Assembly: GCA_017528085.1 (NCBI GenBank)
Contig: JAFXPH010000016.1
Coordinates: 42,290-106,289, forward strand
Reading direction: 5' to 3'
From: Clostridia bacterium
Lineage (GTDB): Bacteria; Bacillota; Clostridia; TANB77; CAG-508
Length of the DNA stretch: 64,000 nucleotides
Numbering within the stretch: the stretch's first letter is position 1; every line of letters begins with the position of its first letter. The position numbers were made by a program, and so were the translations under genes. The notes below the pieces were generated by a model. That model worked only from the letters and a program-made list of their open reading frames with translations, had not been told where the DNA came from and did no database searches. This document shows, in pieces, positions 32,901-39,969 of this stretch.

Positions 32901-33773
32901 CCAGAAACTCTTATTTGATAAAAGGCTATTTAAGAAATAAATAATCTCTTCATCATCCATATTTTGGAAAGATTCTGTACATGCTTCATCTGTTGCTATC
33001 AAGTAATTTTTAATATTTGTTATATCATAATCATAAGGTAAATAAGTTTCTGTTTGATAGAATACTTCATTGAAAACATCATTTTTAACTACATCTGGTA
33101 GATAGTAGTTATTATAGCCACAAAAGATTTTTGCGCTAAGACTTGTAGATGCTTCCTCATATCCTGAAATAATATCATCTGCTTCTTCACTTCTTCCAAG
33201 ACCATCTGTAAAAACAGCATCATCTAACATAATACCATCTTCTATGGCAGCTATACTTGGATAGTATCTTGTACCATCTGCTAAATAAGTCATATAGCCA
33301 TTTTCTTCCATCATAGTTTGGATTTCGTTTAAAACATCAGATTTTAACATAGAATCAATATCTTCCATGTTAATACTTCTTGCTTTTACTCCTAAAGAAT
33401 CATTTGAATATAATCCATCTGCAATTTTGTTTAATACATTGACACCATTGTTATATCCATTTTCACCTTTCAAAGTAACATTAACATGTTCTGGATACAT
33501 GCTTGTAAGTACAAGTGTTCCGTCGGATTTCTTGTCAATTACTCTCCACATACCCTTTGACTTTGAGTTGTTATAGACTTTCTGATGTCCTGATTCTTCG
33601 TTTGTAATTTCAACTTCGCTATATTCTGGTAAATAATATATTACTTCACCAACATCAACTACATCATCAGTATTTGTTGCAGCGATGCTAGAAAGAGGCA
33701 TTAGCGATTCCAGAATCATAACGATACTCATTAAAAGCAATAGTATTTTTGACTTACTATTAACTTTCTTCAT
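29907..33773 (-). CDS. Large CnaB-repeat surface adhesin/pilin-like protein A
   Basis: The start is ATG at 33771-33773 after GGGAGGAGTTTT; a frame-open ATG at 33824 precedes the RBS. The product (about 1288 residues) has a signal peptide almost the same as protein B (KKVNSKSKILLLL...MPLSSIAA), the same GMWRVIDKKSDGTLVLT domain, CnaB-like repeats (GVFGLYSDMACTDLVAT, EFGLYKDAACTDLIENAK, EFKLYKDEACTEEAGTG) and the sorting signal VPNTESNDHMYYY with a hydrophobic helix and Lys-rich tail. The repeat region from about 30200 to 31500 is nearly the same as in protein B. Tandem paralogue, own promoter and terminator. Confidence 0.88.
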   Translation of the reverse strand: MKKVNSKSKILLLLMSIVMILESLMPLSSIAATNTDDVVDVGEVIYYLPEYSEVEITNEESGHQKVYNNSKSKGMWRVIDKKSDGTLVLTSMYPEHVNVTLKGENGYNNGVNVLNKIADGLYSNDSLGVKARSINMEDIDSMLKSDVLNEIQTMMEENGYMTYLADGTRYYPSIAAIEDGIMLDDAVFTDGLGRSEEADDIISGYEEASTSLSAKIFCGYNNYYLPDVVKNDVFNEVFYQTETYLPYDYDITNIKNYLIATDEACTESFQNMDDEEIIYFLNSLLSNKSFWVASRGVKDETDDLKFGIVKYENEVLAPKTLFKSNGSTSSGKYCLSVILEVNPNKVQKVGNTFRIGDSDTTIIPVVKIEHPTELLNYRRSTDEEKITYEYFYNRKSRLNEMLPFDDALYFATTYGADAFISNPIKYFNMEGYDYDSISGFSGADKKVDYKHNYSRNIPYYLNYVDEYSLGVIPDDGVFGLYSDMACTDLVATATTGTVNGEEFPGFYYFENVPTGVYFIKEITPPTGYKSGYQTMYEKYNLNEKEQIYIQYKQNQLERTAIPGFPVADISDPLMNYGVVKIDRNTMYDFDPVFFYNEKVEMDFYKIESLTGSKLNGAKLAIVDPETNEIVENEVFKFTRSKNPNKPFQSIGLLMDAERSGEFDSDKGADNFVPLGKSFDGIDRHYYDQYPYYIYDIEDGNVNIEADDWNYEDTRYYNHKGHVLNEYYLDLMGVDYERVSEQLVWVTGDNNNPNKVSYLKEGKEYILRELEAPEGYTKAQDIRFKVVDGNLITMTNSLLKMTFSHFVEGENGEYPGAEVRITDANGNVIDTWTTTDTSHEVEGLVDGKAYYYEVTSEDAGIIVPEKVLFVAENNKNVPITAKKLLTTIKVIKLDQKTNEPILNNNFEFGLYKDAACTDLIENAKANQETGEVTFKGVPFGTYYVKETKAPTEYLIKDTVYTVTIDENLPEVGNVYSITATNEKMQMTLADIETKTNNQLIDAEIQVIDKETKEVVDQWVNTKTVHTIKNLEDGKTYIMKQIRVPDGYYLADDIEFVAGDGEEVVMKNDLILTNLVVKLLDEETKEIIKDGDFEFKLYKDEACTEEAGTGTINKDTGTATFKNLEFGTYYIDQTKIPMNYSKINTDPVKLVVNNSLPGIGETTNVTVLNRTGKEGPANNNTEPTPQAVTPQSVVPSIVINNNNNNVVTVSGDGATVRTVTTGSNGSTTYTYDNSSMKYDPDELKGSVIYNVPNTESNDHMYYYIAAAILVAAGLGIVIFEKVKNKKTNKK

Positions 33774-34017
33774 AAAACTCCTCCCTTTTCTTTTGCATAA
33801 AATTAAAATTATACTTAATACCAAAATACCACAAACACTATTAAAATCAACACCTCCGTTTTTGCAATTTTCCTAATGCCTATTATTTCCGTAGTTTGCT
33901 ATGTTTTTATGTTTTTTTCATTACATTTTCAGTAGTTTAGGGCATTTTTGCCAAAAAGCCTTATTTCCTTAAGTTTACATAGATTCTTTAAAAATTTATT
34001 ATTTTCTTGACAAAAAT
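33774..34017. other. Promoter and leader region of adhesin A, no gene
   Basis: It contains a -10 TATAAT on the minus strand at 33808-33813, about 35 bases before the start codon. Its context (TTTGTGGTATTTTGGTATTA, AGTATAATTTT) matches the adhesin B promoter. Further upstream, TTATTTCCGTAGTTTG and a GCCTTATTTCCTTAAGTTTA stretch match the adhesin B upstream region. I see no coding frame. Confidence 0.55.
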
Positions 34018-34047
34018 AAAAAAAGTAGGTTTTACCCTACTTTTAAG
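34018..34047 (-). terminator. DHH phosphoesterase terminator
   Basis: AAAAGTAGG-GTAAAA-CCTACTTTT hairpin with a U-run on the minus strand. Confidence 0.75.
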
Positions 34048-34074
34048 CGATTCTATTTTTAGTTTTTAACTCTT

Positions 34075-35013
34075 TTATTTCTTAAAAATTAGATCAATTA
34101 TTTTATCTTTGATATCCTTTGTAATAGGCACCGCTGCTGCTTTATCATGACCTCCGCCGCCAAATTTTTCTGCAACTATTCTTGCATAGTTTCCGCCATG
34201 AATACATCTAAATGATATCTGATTATTATCTAGTGCTATCATTGCAACTGTGTCTATATCATATACCTTAGTGTCTATAATGTAATCGGCTACAGCATTT
34301 CTGAACTCATAGCCTATGAAACAAACTCCTACTTTTATACCATCAATATCTATAATTTTTAAATCTTTAATATAGTTTTTTACTTTTTCTTCTGTTTCTT
34401 TTTTCTTTCTTTTAATTGCATTTAGTTCTTCTTGTGTAAAATCAAACTCTTCTGTTTTCTCATCTTTTAGCTTTTCATATATTCTATCAATATACATTTC
34501 ATATCCTAAGCTGTTAAATAAAATTGATAAGTCATGTGCTTTTTTATCTCCATATTTCTTCCATTCATATGTATCTTCTCTTCTTACAAGCTCAACGAAT
34601 TCATCTAGTTTTTTGCTTTGTTTAATTAAGTTTTCTTTTATCAAGTATTCATAAAAAAGTTGTGTTGCACAAGATATTCCTTTTTCATCATCTACTCTAA
34701 CAGTTACATTTGGATAGTTTGTAAGACCACTTTCATATGCTGTTTTATGATGATCAAATAAAAATACTTTTCCTTTTAGTTTTTCATCACTAAATATTAT
34801 ATTTGCTTCTTTTTCATCTAATGACAGGTCTGTAATATATATAATATCAGCATTATATAGTTTTCCTTTAGTGTATTCTTCCATGATTTTTCTATTTAAA
34901 TCAGCTACATTTTTACAAAGAATATATTCTAAATCTTCAAATACTAATTTAGATAGAATTACTTCTCCCATACCATCTATATCACTTTCATGTGAAAAAA
35001 GAATTACTTTCAT
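34075..35013 (-). CDS. DHH/DHHA1-family phosphoesterase (NrnB-like)
   Basis: This 312-residue protein has HESDIDGMG (DxD metal motif of DHH enzymes), ITDLSLDE, FLFDHHKTAYE (DHH motif) and a C-terminal DHHA1 domain with FGGGGHDKAAA. This is the layout of the NrnB/oligoribonuclease-type subgroup that degrades short RNA or dinucleotides with manganese. RBS AAAGGAGAAGAGACAAAAT. Separated by terminators from adhesins and thioredoxin, so probably its own unit. Confidence 0.88.
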   Translation of the reverse strand: MKVILFSHESDIDGMGEVILSKLVFEDLEYILCKNVADLNRKIMEEYTKGKLYNADIIYITDLSLDEKEANIIFSDEKLKGKVFLFDHHKTAYESGLTNYPNVTVRVDDEKGISCATQLFYEYLIKENLIKQSKKLDEFVELVRREDTYEWKKYGDKKAHDLSILFNSLGYEMYIDRIYEKLKDEKTEEFDFTQEELNAIKRKKKETEEKVKNYIKDLKIIDIDGIKVGVCFIGYEFRNAVADYIIDTKVYDIDTVAMIALDNNQISFRCIHGGNYARIVAEKFGGGGHDKAAAVPITKDIKDKIIDLIFKK

Positions 35014-35043
35014 ATTTTGTCTCTTCTCCTTTTAAACTATAAA

Positions 35044-35071
35044 CAAAAAAGGTATGAAATCATACCTTTTT
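35044..35071 (-). terminator. Thioredoxin operon terminator
   Basis: AAAAAGGTATGA/TCATACCTTTTT hairpin directly after the thioredoxin stop. Confidence 0.8.
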
Positions 35072-35075
35072 AAGT

Positions 35076-35384
35076 TTATTTTACTGCATTTAATATTTCT
35101 TCTTTTGGTGTTAAACCAACAAAGTGAGCTGTAACTTCTCCGCCTTTTACAACTAGTAATGTTGGAATGCTCATAATGTCATATTTAGTTGCAAGTTCTG
35201 GACACTCGTCTATGTTTACTTTACCAACTTTTAATTCTTCATTTTCTTCTGAAATTTCATCTATTATTGGTGATTGCATTTTACAAGGTCCACACCAATC
35301 TGCATAAAAATCAATTAGTACAGTTTTATCTGATTTTAAAACTTCTTCTTCATAATTTGAATCTGTAAATGTTAATACGCTCAT
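35076..35384 (-). CDS. trxA: Thioredoxin
   Basis: This 102-residue protein has the classical active site ADWCGPCKM (C31, C34), followed by QSPIIDEISEE and the cis-Pro loop SIPTLLV. It is a cytosolic dithiol reductant for ribonucleotide reductase, peroxidases and other targets. It starts 13 bases after the reductase gene on the same strand, so the redox pair forms one operon, with RBS TAGGAGGTATAAA. Confidence 0.96.
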   Translation of the reverse strand: MSVLTFTDSNYEEEVLKSDKTVLIDFYADWCGPCKMQSPIIDEISEENEELKVGKVNIDECPELATKYDIMSIPTLLVVKGGEVTAHFVGLTPKEEILNAVK

Positions 35385-35397
35385 TTTATACCTCCTA

Positions 35398-36258
35398 TTA
35401 TTTACTTTCTTTTAAGTATTTTATTACTTCAAGTCCTGCTACAGCACCCTCATATACTGCTTTATTTACTTGTAAAAGTCCTCCTGTTAAATTACCACAA
35501 GAGTAAATTCCTTTTACATTAGTTTCCATTTTTTCATTTACTGCTATGTCATCACCATTTGTTAGAATTCCCATCTTTTTGGCGAAGTCACTACCGCCCG
35601 CAATTCCTTGGGCTACAAATATTCCATCGATATCTATAGTGTCTCCATCTTCGAATTCTATTTGAGTTACTTTTTCATCGCCTTTGATTTCTTTTATTTT
35701 TCTTTTATCTACCTTATAAGTAGTTTCTTCTTCCATCTCTAAACCATTAGTTAAAATAGTTAAACTAGCTACTACATTTTCCAAGTCTTTTGCTTCGCTT
35801 AATACGAATTTACCATTACCTATTAAAACTACATTCTTTCCTCTATAGAAGAATCCATCACATATTGCACAATAGCTTATACCTTTTCCATCAAACTCTT
35901 CTATTCCTTTAATATTAGGCTTTACTTTCTTATTTCCTGTAGCAATTATTATAGCACCTGTTTCATATTCATTTTCTTCTGTTTTAACTTTATATTTTCC
36001 AAGATCTACCATTTCGATGTTAGTTACTTCTTCTTCTTTAACATCTACACCAAGTTTTTTAGCTTGCTCTATCCCTGCTTCATATAAGTCTTTACCAGAA
36101 ATACCTCCTGGGAATCCATAATAGTTATCTATCATATGAGCTTTTTCTAGTTGTGACTCACCTCTATATAAAACAAGTACATTTAAGTTTCCTCTTTTTG
36201 TATATAAACTTGCAGATATTCCAGCAGGTCCTGCTCCTACAATAATTACATCATACAT
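35398..36258 (-). CDS. trxB: Thioredoxin reductase-like flavoprotein, NADPH motif absent (FFTR-like)
   Basis: This 286-residue FAD protein has an FAD-binding GAGPAGISASLYT (residues 8-20), redox-active C130-A-I-C133, ATG at 106-108, and the C-terminal FAD motif YSCGNLTGG. The nucleotide-binding loop is GNGKFVLSEA (147-156) in place of GGGxSAxEEA, and the HRRxxxR NADPH-phosphate motif is missing (TILTNGLEMEEE). Clostridial ferredoxin-dependent flavin thioredoxin reductases (FFTR) share exactly these losses. Its operon partner is thioredoxin, so it probably reduces it, with ferredoxin as likely donor (inference). Confidence 0.88.
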   Translation of the reverse strand: MYDVIIVGAGPAGISASLYTKRGNLNVLVLYRGESQLEKAHMIDNYYGFPGGISGKDLYEAGIEQAKKLGVDVKEEEVTNIEMVDLGKYKVKTEENEYETGAIIIATGNKKVKPNIKGIEEFDGKGISYCAICDGFFYRGKNVVLIGNGKFVLSEAKDLENVVASLTILTNGLEMEEETTYKVDKRKIKEIKGDEKVTQIEFEDGDTIDIDGIFVAQGIAGGSDFAKKMGILTNGDDIAVNEKMETNVKGIYSCGNLTGGLLQVNKAVYEGAVAGLEVIKYLKESK

Positions 36259-36324
36259 TTTTTATTCCATCCTATACTTTTTTTCTTATTCTATAATAAT
36301 TTTTTGACTTAGTCTATACTTTAA

Positions 36325-36349
36325 AATAAAAAAGAGGGGCCTGCCCCTC
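36325..36349 (-). terminator. Terminator of the SleB-like gene
   Basis: GAGGGG-CAGG-CCCCTC on the minus strand, then a U-run. The upstream GCCTGCC could also pair with the loop GGCAGGC, forming an alternative longer stem. Confidence 0.8.
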
Positions 36350-36374
36350 AAAAGTGAGTGGCAGGCTCTCATTT

Positions 36375-37340
36375 TTAATCCCAAACTGCGTAGAAGACAT
36401 GATCTCCAATCCGATAAGTAACACTTATGCTGGCTCTGAGCTGATTCTGATAATCACTGCAATGATCAGGATTATAAAAATACAGGTTTCCGAGTCCATT
36501 TAAATGTTCACGAGTAGGATCAATTCCATTCAACGCATCCCTGGCGGCATCAATGCAATCCGGGAAATCACTTTGCACAGTTTCCCATGAATAAACAAGG
36601 GAAGCAAACTGACCCGGGTCGTAAATAACGCCTTCAATGGTGTCGGGAAATCCGGAATCCTTTTTCCTGTTAACGACAGTCGCTCCTACTGCAACTTTAC
36701 CATCGTAAGGCTGGTTACCAGCTTCGATAGCAATAAGTCGAGCAACAAGCTGAAGTTCATAGTCAGAGTAGCTCTGACCTCCTTCGCTATACGCTTCTGT
36801 CTGTACAGGTTCTATCTCTTCGGGCATTTCTTGCTCTTCCTCTTCAGGAATAGCAGTTTCAGATTGAGTGCGATCGTTCTTAGCCTTGATTTCTGCCAAA
36901 GCAGTTTGATCAGAGACTAACTGATCTAGGTTATCGATTGGTTCAGTCTCATTCAGTGGTTTCTCGCTCTCGGGAAGTACCTCTGTAGAGATTGCAGCTG
37001 TGTCTTCAGACACTGTTTCTTCTTCAGGAATATCGATTCTCTCAGCATGGACATTCGTTCTAACGCGAGAACTGGTCGTACCGAGATCGACTGCTTCAGT
37101 TAAAACAGTATCGGTGGTTTCATCACTCTGAGCCTTGGACGGAATAACATCAAAGTTATTCAAAACAAAGCCAACAATGAGAACCACCATAGCGAAGACG
37201 CCGAAAAACCTGAACACTTTTCTCTTGAAACGCTCGACAGACAGCTGGTAGCAGATATTCTGCCTAGGGCAGTTACTGCATTTGGGGCTTACACCCTTCC
37301 GACGATTCCGAATTCTTGTTGAGCATAATACTGGTTGCAT
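36375..37340 (-). CDS. Membrane-anchored SleB-like cell-wall hydrolase
   Basis: The start is ATG at 37338-37340 after AAAGGAGGATTTTTC (an upstream ATG at 37367 precedes the RBS), giving 321 residues. An N-terminal basic/Cys-rich segment (CSNCPRQNIC) precedes one membrane helix (residues about 53-73). A 110-residue Glu/Thr/Ser-rich linker follows, then a Hydrolase_2/SleB domain (LVARLIAIEAGNQPYDGKVA, VGATVVNRK, YDPGQFAS, YFYNP) with the catalytic-type Glu in AIEAG. SleB-type enzymes are lytic transglycosylases of spore cortex; membrane-linked relatives cut vegetative walls. Composition is much richer in G+C than neighbours (27/60 at 36661-36720). Confidence 0.88.
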   Translation of the reverse strand: MQPVLCSTRIRNRRKGVSPKCSNCPRQNICYQLSVERFKRKVFRFFGVFAMVVLIVGFVLNNFDVIPSKAQSDETTDTVLTEAVDLGTTSSRVRTNVHAERIDIPEEETVSEDTAAISTEVLPESEKPLNETEPIDNLDQLVSDQTALAEIKAKNDRTQSETAIPEEEEQEMPEEIEPVQTEAYSEGGQSYSDYELQLVARLIAIEAGNQPYDGKVAVGATVVNRKKDSGFPDTIEGVIYDPGQFASLVYSWETVQSDFPDCIDAARDALNGIDPTREHLNGLGNLYFYNPDHCSDYQNQLRASISVTYRIGDHVFYAVWD

Positions 37341-37404
37341 GAAAAATCCTCCTTTAGTACTAGGCAATTGCCTTTAAATACATGTGTATATGCTTCTAAC
37401 ATAT

Positions 37405-37434
37405 ATTATACCATAAATAAATATCCTAATACAA
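37405..37434 (-). promoter_or_regulatory. Promoter of the SleB-like gene
   Basis: Minus strand: -35 TTGTAT (37429-37434), 18-base spacer, -10 TATAAT (37405-37410). The ATTTATGGTATAAT stretch is the same as at the promoter of the 9115 gene. Confidence 0.7.
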
Positions 37435-37485
37435 TTTTACCGGTTACATAAAGTTTATTTCTTTGCTGTTTTTTATCATTTTTTG

Positions 37486-37514
37486 TTGACTTTTCGCCAT
37501 TTCCCATATAAAAT
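37486..37514 (+). promoter_or_regulatory. Promoter of the Clp-M41 fusion gene
   Basis: -35 TTGACT (37486-37491), 17-base spacer, -10 TAAAAT (37509-37514). The leader of about 115 bases contains the hairpin TGTGGCT-TTT-AGTCACA soon after the start, and an AGGAGG at 37584 that precedes no long frame. Confidence 0.7.
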
Positions 37515-37635
37515 ACTTATGTTACCTGTGGCTTTTAGTCACAAATCATTTCAATCTTAGAAATGTCTATTTTATACCAGAAGGAGGACGTGTTTTATCA
37601 ATCACATGCATTTAATTAAATAAGGAGGTGTATCT

Positions 37636-39498
37636 ATGAGTAATATCATTGATTACAAGTTCACGGCAGATGCCCTTGGAACATTCGCCTCTGCTCGGGA
37701 TCAGGCACTAAAATTGGGTTACCCTTTTATACCTCTTGATATATATCTATATACTCTCTATGGAGATCCTCAATCACCAGTTTATCAATATGGTGTTAGG
37801 TGTCTTTCAAAGGAGTCTTACGATATTATCAAGCAAGAGGTGTTAAGGTCTCACCTAATTGCGCCAAAAATCGAGTATCAGTATGAGGACTATACCATTG
37901 GGGCAGCAACCTACACTTTCGACATCGAAATCATCCCACTACTAAATCATGCTTACTCAATCGCAGTTTCTAATGTAGGCCCTGGCGAAGAACCATACAT
38001 CACATTTTCATACTTAATTGAAGCTTTTTCTTCTTACTTTGAGGCATATTTTAGTTCGATTATTTCTACAATCGAATCTCGTGCCTTAAAAGCAGCTGAA
38101 AAGACTTCAGAATCAGGTGAATTTGCGGTTCCTGAAGCCCTTTCCGGTTTCTTGGAAGATATGGGTGAAATCGTAACTGGCACTACTATGGCAGACTGTG
38201 AAATTTGTGGTCGTGATGAGGAAATCTGGGAGATTGTTAAGATTCTCCTTAAGATGAGAAAAAGTAATGTCATCCTCATAGGAGATCCTGGTGTCGGAAA
38301 AACGGCAGTCATGGAAAAACTAACATGGATGATTGAGACCGAAACGTGTCCTGTAGACTTTATTGGCTACCACGTTTTGATCTTGAACGTCACATCTCTC
38401 ATTTCAGGAACTAAGTATAGAGGTGAAGCTGAAGATCGTTTCAAACTTCTCGTAAACTACTTAAAAGCAACCGAAAAGATCATTTTGTTTATCGATGAGA
38501 TTCACATGATCATGGGTGCTGGACAAGTAGAAGGTGGAAGTATCGATTTATCAAACTCCCTTAAAGCAGTTCTTGCGAGAGACAATGTTAGAGTTGTTGG
38601 TGCTACCACGACGGACGAGTACAATAAGTACTTAAGCCGTGATGGTGCACTCGACAGAAGGTTTGAAACTCTTGAGATCAAAGAGCCCAAATCGTACGAA
38701 GTACCCGCAATGATTGCAAATCAGGTAAAAAAGCTCGAGGGTCATCACAAAGTGACTATCTCAGATGAGCTCATTAAGTCAGTTGTTTTCTACGCGGCTG
38801 TTTACAATTACCGCATTAAGAACCCTGACAGAACTCTTGATTTGCTTGAAAAGTGCATGGTAAATGCTCACTTGGCAGGAAAAACTGAAGTTGAGTTCGT
38901 TGATATTCAAAACTCTTTCAATGCAAACAAGAAATTGTTTGCAAAGATGTCTGAAAACGACAAAATAAGTATTGCGTATCACGAAGTTGGCCATTTCCTA
39001 GTCACAGTATTTTCTCCGAAGCTTATCGATCAGATTGTTCTTGCAATTTCTATTATCCCTGCGAACGATTTTCTTGGTATCAATGTATTGGAGCCTGTTG
39101 AAGAAGCAATGCTTCTTAAAGACCGTGACTCCTTCATTCAAGAAATCGGTGCATCGCTAGGTGGTAGAATTGCTGAACAGCGTTATACAAAGACATTGTC
39201 TTCGGGAGCTTCAAGTGACCTTGAGCGTGCTAATGCACTTGCAAAAGCAATGGTTACAAAGTACAGTTTGGATCCTGATCTCAAAAACAGGACTTTCGAC
39301 ATAAGTCAAAACGGAATGATGACTCCTCATCTTGGTGATCTTTTAAATGATAAGGTTAGTGCCATCATCGAAGAAGCCACCAAGTATGCAACGGAAATCA
39401 TTGAAGCACACAAAGAAGAACTCGTTACACTTGTCAATGCATTGCTCGATAAAGGCATCCTCTCTATGGAAGAAATAGACAAATTAATTTCTAGGTAA
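37636..39498 (+). CDS. Soluble Clp-type AAA+ ATPase fused to an FtsH-type M41 metalloprotease
   Basis: This 620-residue protein has no membrane segment. Residues 1-150 resemble a Clp N-domain (LGYPFIPLDIYLYTLY). Residues 185-430 form a ClpA/B D1-type AAA+ module: GDPGVGKT 216-223, pore loop GTKYRGE 258-264, LFIDEIH Walker B with D287/E288, GATTTDEYNKYLSRDGALDR and RF (sensor/Arg finger) and a Clp-style lid. Residues 440-620 form an M41 peptidase: AYHEVGHFLV with H449-E450-H453, then SSGASSDLERAN with D528 as third zinc ligand, and AMVTKYSL. FtsH uses its own AAA type with membrane anchors, so this pairing is unusual. RBS AAGGAGGTGTATCT. Confidence 0.92.
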   Translation: MSNIIDYKFTADALGTFASARDQALKLGYPFIPLDIYLYTLYGDPQSPVYQYGVRCLSKESYDIIKQEVLRSHLIAPKIEYQYEDYTIGAATYTFDIEIIPLLNHAYSIAVSNVGPGEEPYITFSYLIEAFSSYFEAYFSSIISTIESRALKAAEKTSESGEFAVPEALSGFLEDMGEIVTGTTMADCEICGRDEEIWEIVKILLKMRKSNVILIGDPGVGKTAVMEKLTWMIETETCPVDFIGYHVLILNVTSLISGTKYRGEAEDRFKLLVNYLKATEKIILFIDEIHMIMGAGQVEGGSIDLSNSLKAVLARDNVRVVGATTTDEYNKYLSRDGALDRRFETLEIKEPKSYEVPAMIANQVKKLEGHHKVTISDELIKSVVFYAAVYNYRIKNPDRTLDLLEKCMVNAHLAGKTEVEFVDIQNSFNANKKLFAKMSENDKISIAYHEVGHFLVTVFSPKLIDQIVLAISIIPANDFLGINVLEPVEEAMLLKDRDSFIQEIGASLGGRIAEQRYTKTLSSGASSDLERANALAKAMVTKYSLDPDLKNRTFDISQNGMMTPHLGDLLNDKVSAIIEEATKYATEIIEAHKEELVTLVNALLDKGILSMEEIDKLISR

Positions 39499-39500
39499 CA

Positions 39501-39540
39501 AAAAGAAGGGCACCTCGCTAAAGGTGCCCTTCGTCTTTTT
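39501..39540. terminator. Bidirectional terminator, Clp-M41 gene and pyrI
   Basis: GAAGGGCACCT/AGGTGCCCTTC hairpin between the convergent genes with A-run and T-run on the two sides. Confidence 0.85.
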
Positions 39541-39957
39541 CTAATTTATTCTTGATTCACAATATTTACATCTATATACTCTATTTTCTCTATCTGTTAG
39601 TACACATATTTGATCTAAACCTCTTTCTACAGAAGTTATACATCTTGGGTTTTTACAAGGTACAATATTTACTAATTTTTCAGGCATTTCTGGATGAATT
39701 TTTTCAACTAATTTATCATCTTTAATTACATTAACTGTGATGTTTGAATCTAAGTAACCAAGTATATCTAAATCTAGTTTTAACTCCTTATCTATTTTAA
39801 TAATATCTTTCTTGCCCATCTTATTACTTTTAGCATTTTGAATAATAGCTACCTGACAATCAAGTTCATTTAATTTTAAATATTTATATATTTCCATGCT
39901 TTGACCAGCTTTGATGTGGTCTATTACATATCCATTTTTTATACTATCTATATACAT
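39541..39957 (-). CDS. pyrI: Aspartate carbamoyltransferase regulatory subunit
   Basis: This 138-residue protein has an N-terminal allosteric domain (GYVIDHIKAGQSM) and a C-terminal zinc domain with CKNPRC (C102/C107) and CKYC. It binds nucleotide effectors and bridges PyrB catalytic trimers for feedback control of pyrimidine synthesis. It follows pyrB by 12 bases in one operon. Confidence 0.95.
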   Translation of the reverse strand: MYIDSIKNGYVIDHIKAGQSMEIYKYLKLNELDCQVAIIQNAKSNKMGKKDIIKIDKELKLDLDILGYLDSNITVNVIKDDKLVEKIHPEMPEKLVNIVPCKNPRCITSVERGLDQICVLTDRENRVYRCKYCESRIN

Positions 39958-39969
39958 ATCTTTTCCCCT

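Noticed and set aside
25555..33773. Several plus-strand frames of 60-127 codons inside the adhesin genes
   Set aside because: They lie opposite strongly supported coding sequence, lack ribosome binding sites and have low-complexity Leu/His/Tyr-rich products typical of antisense shadows.
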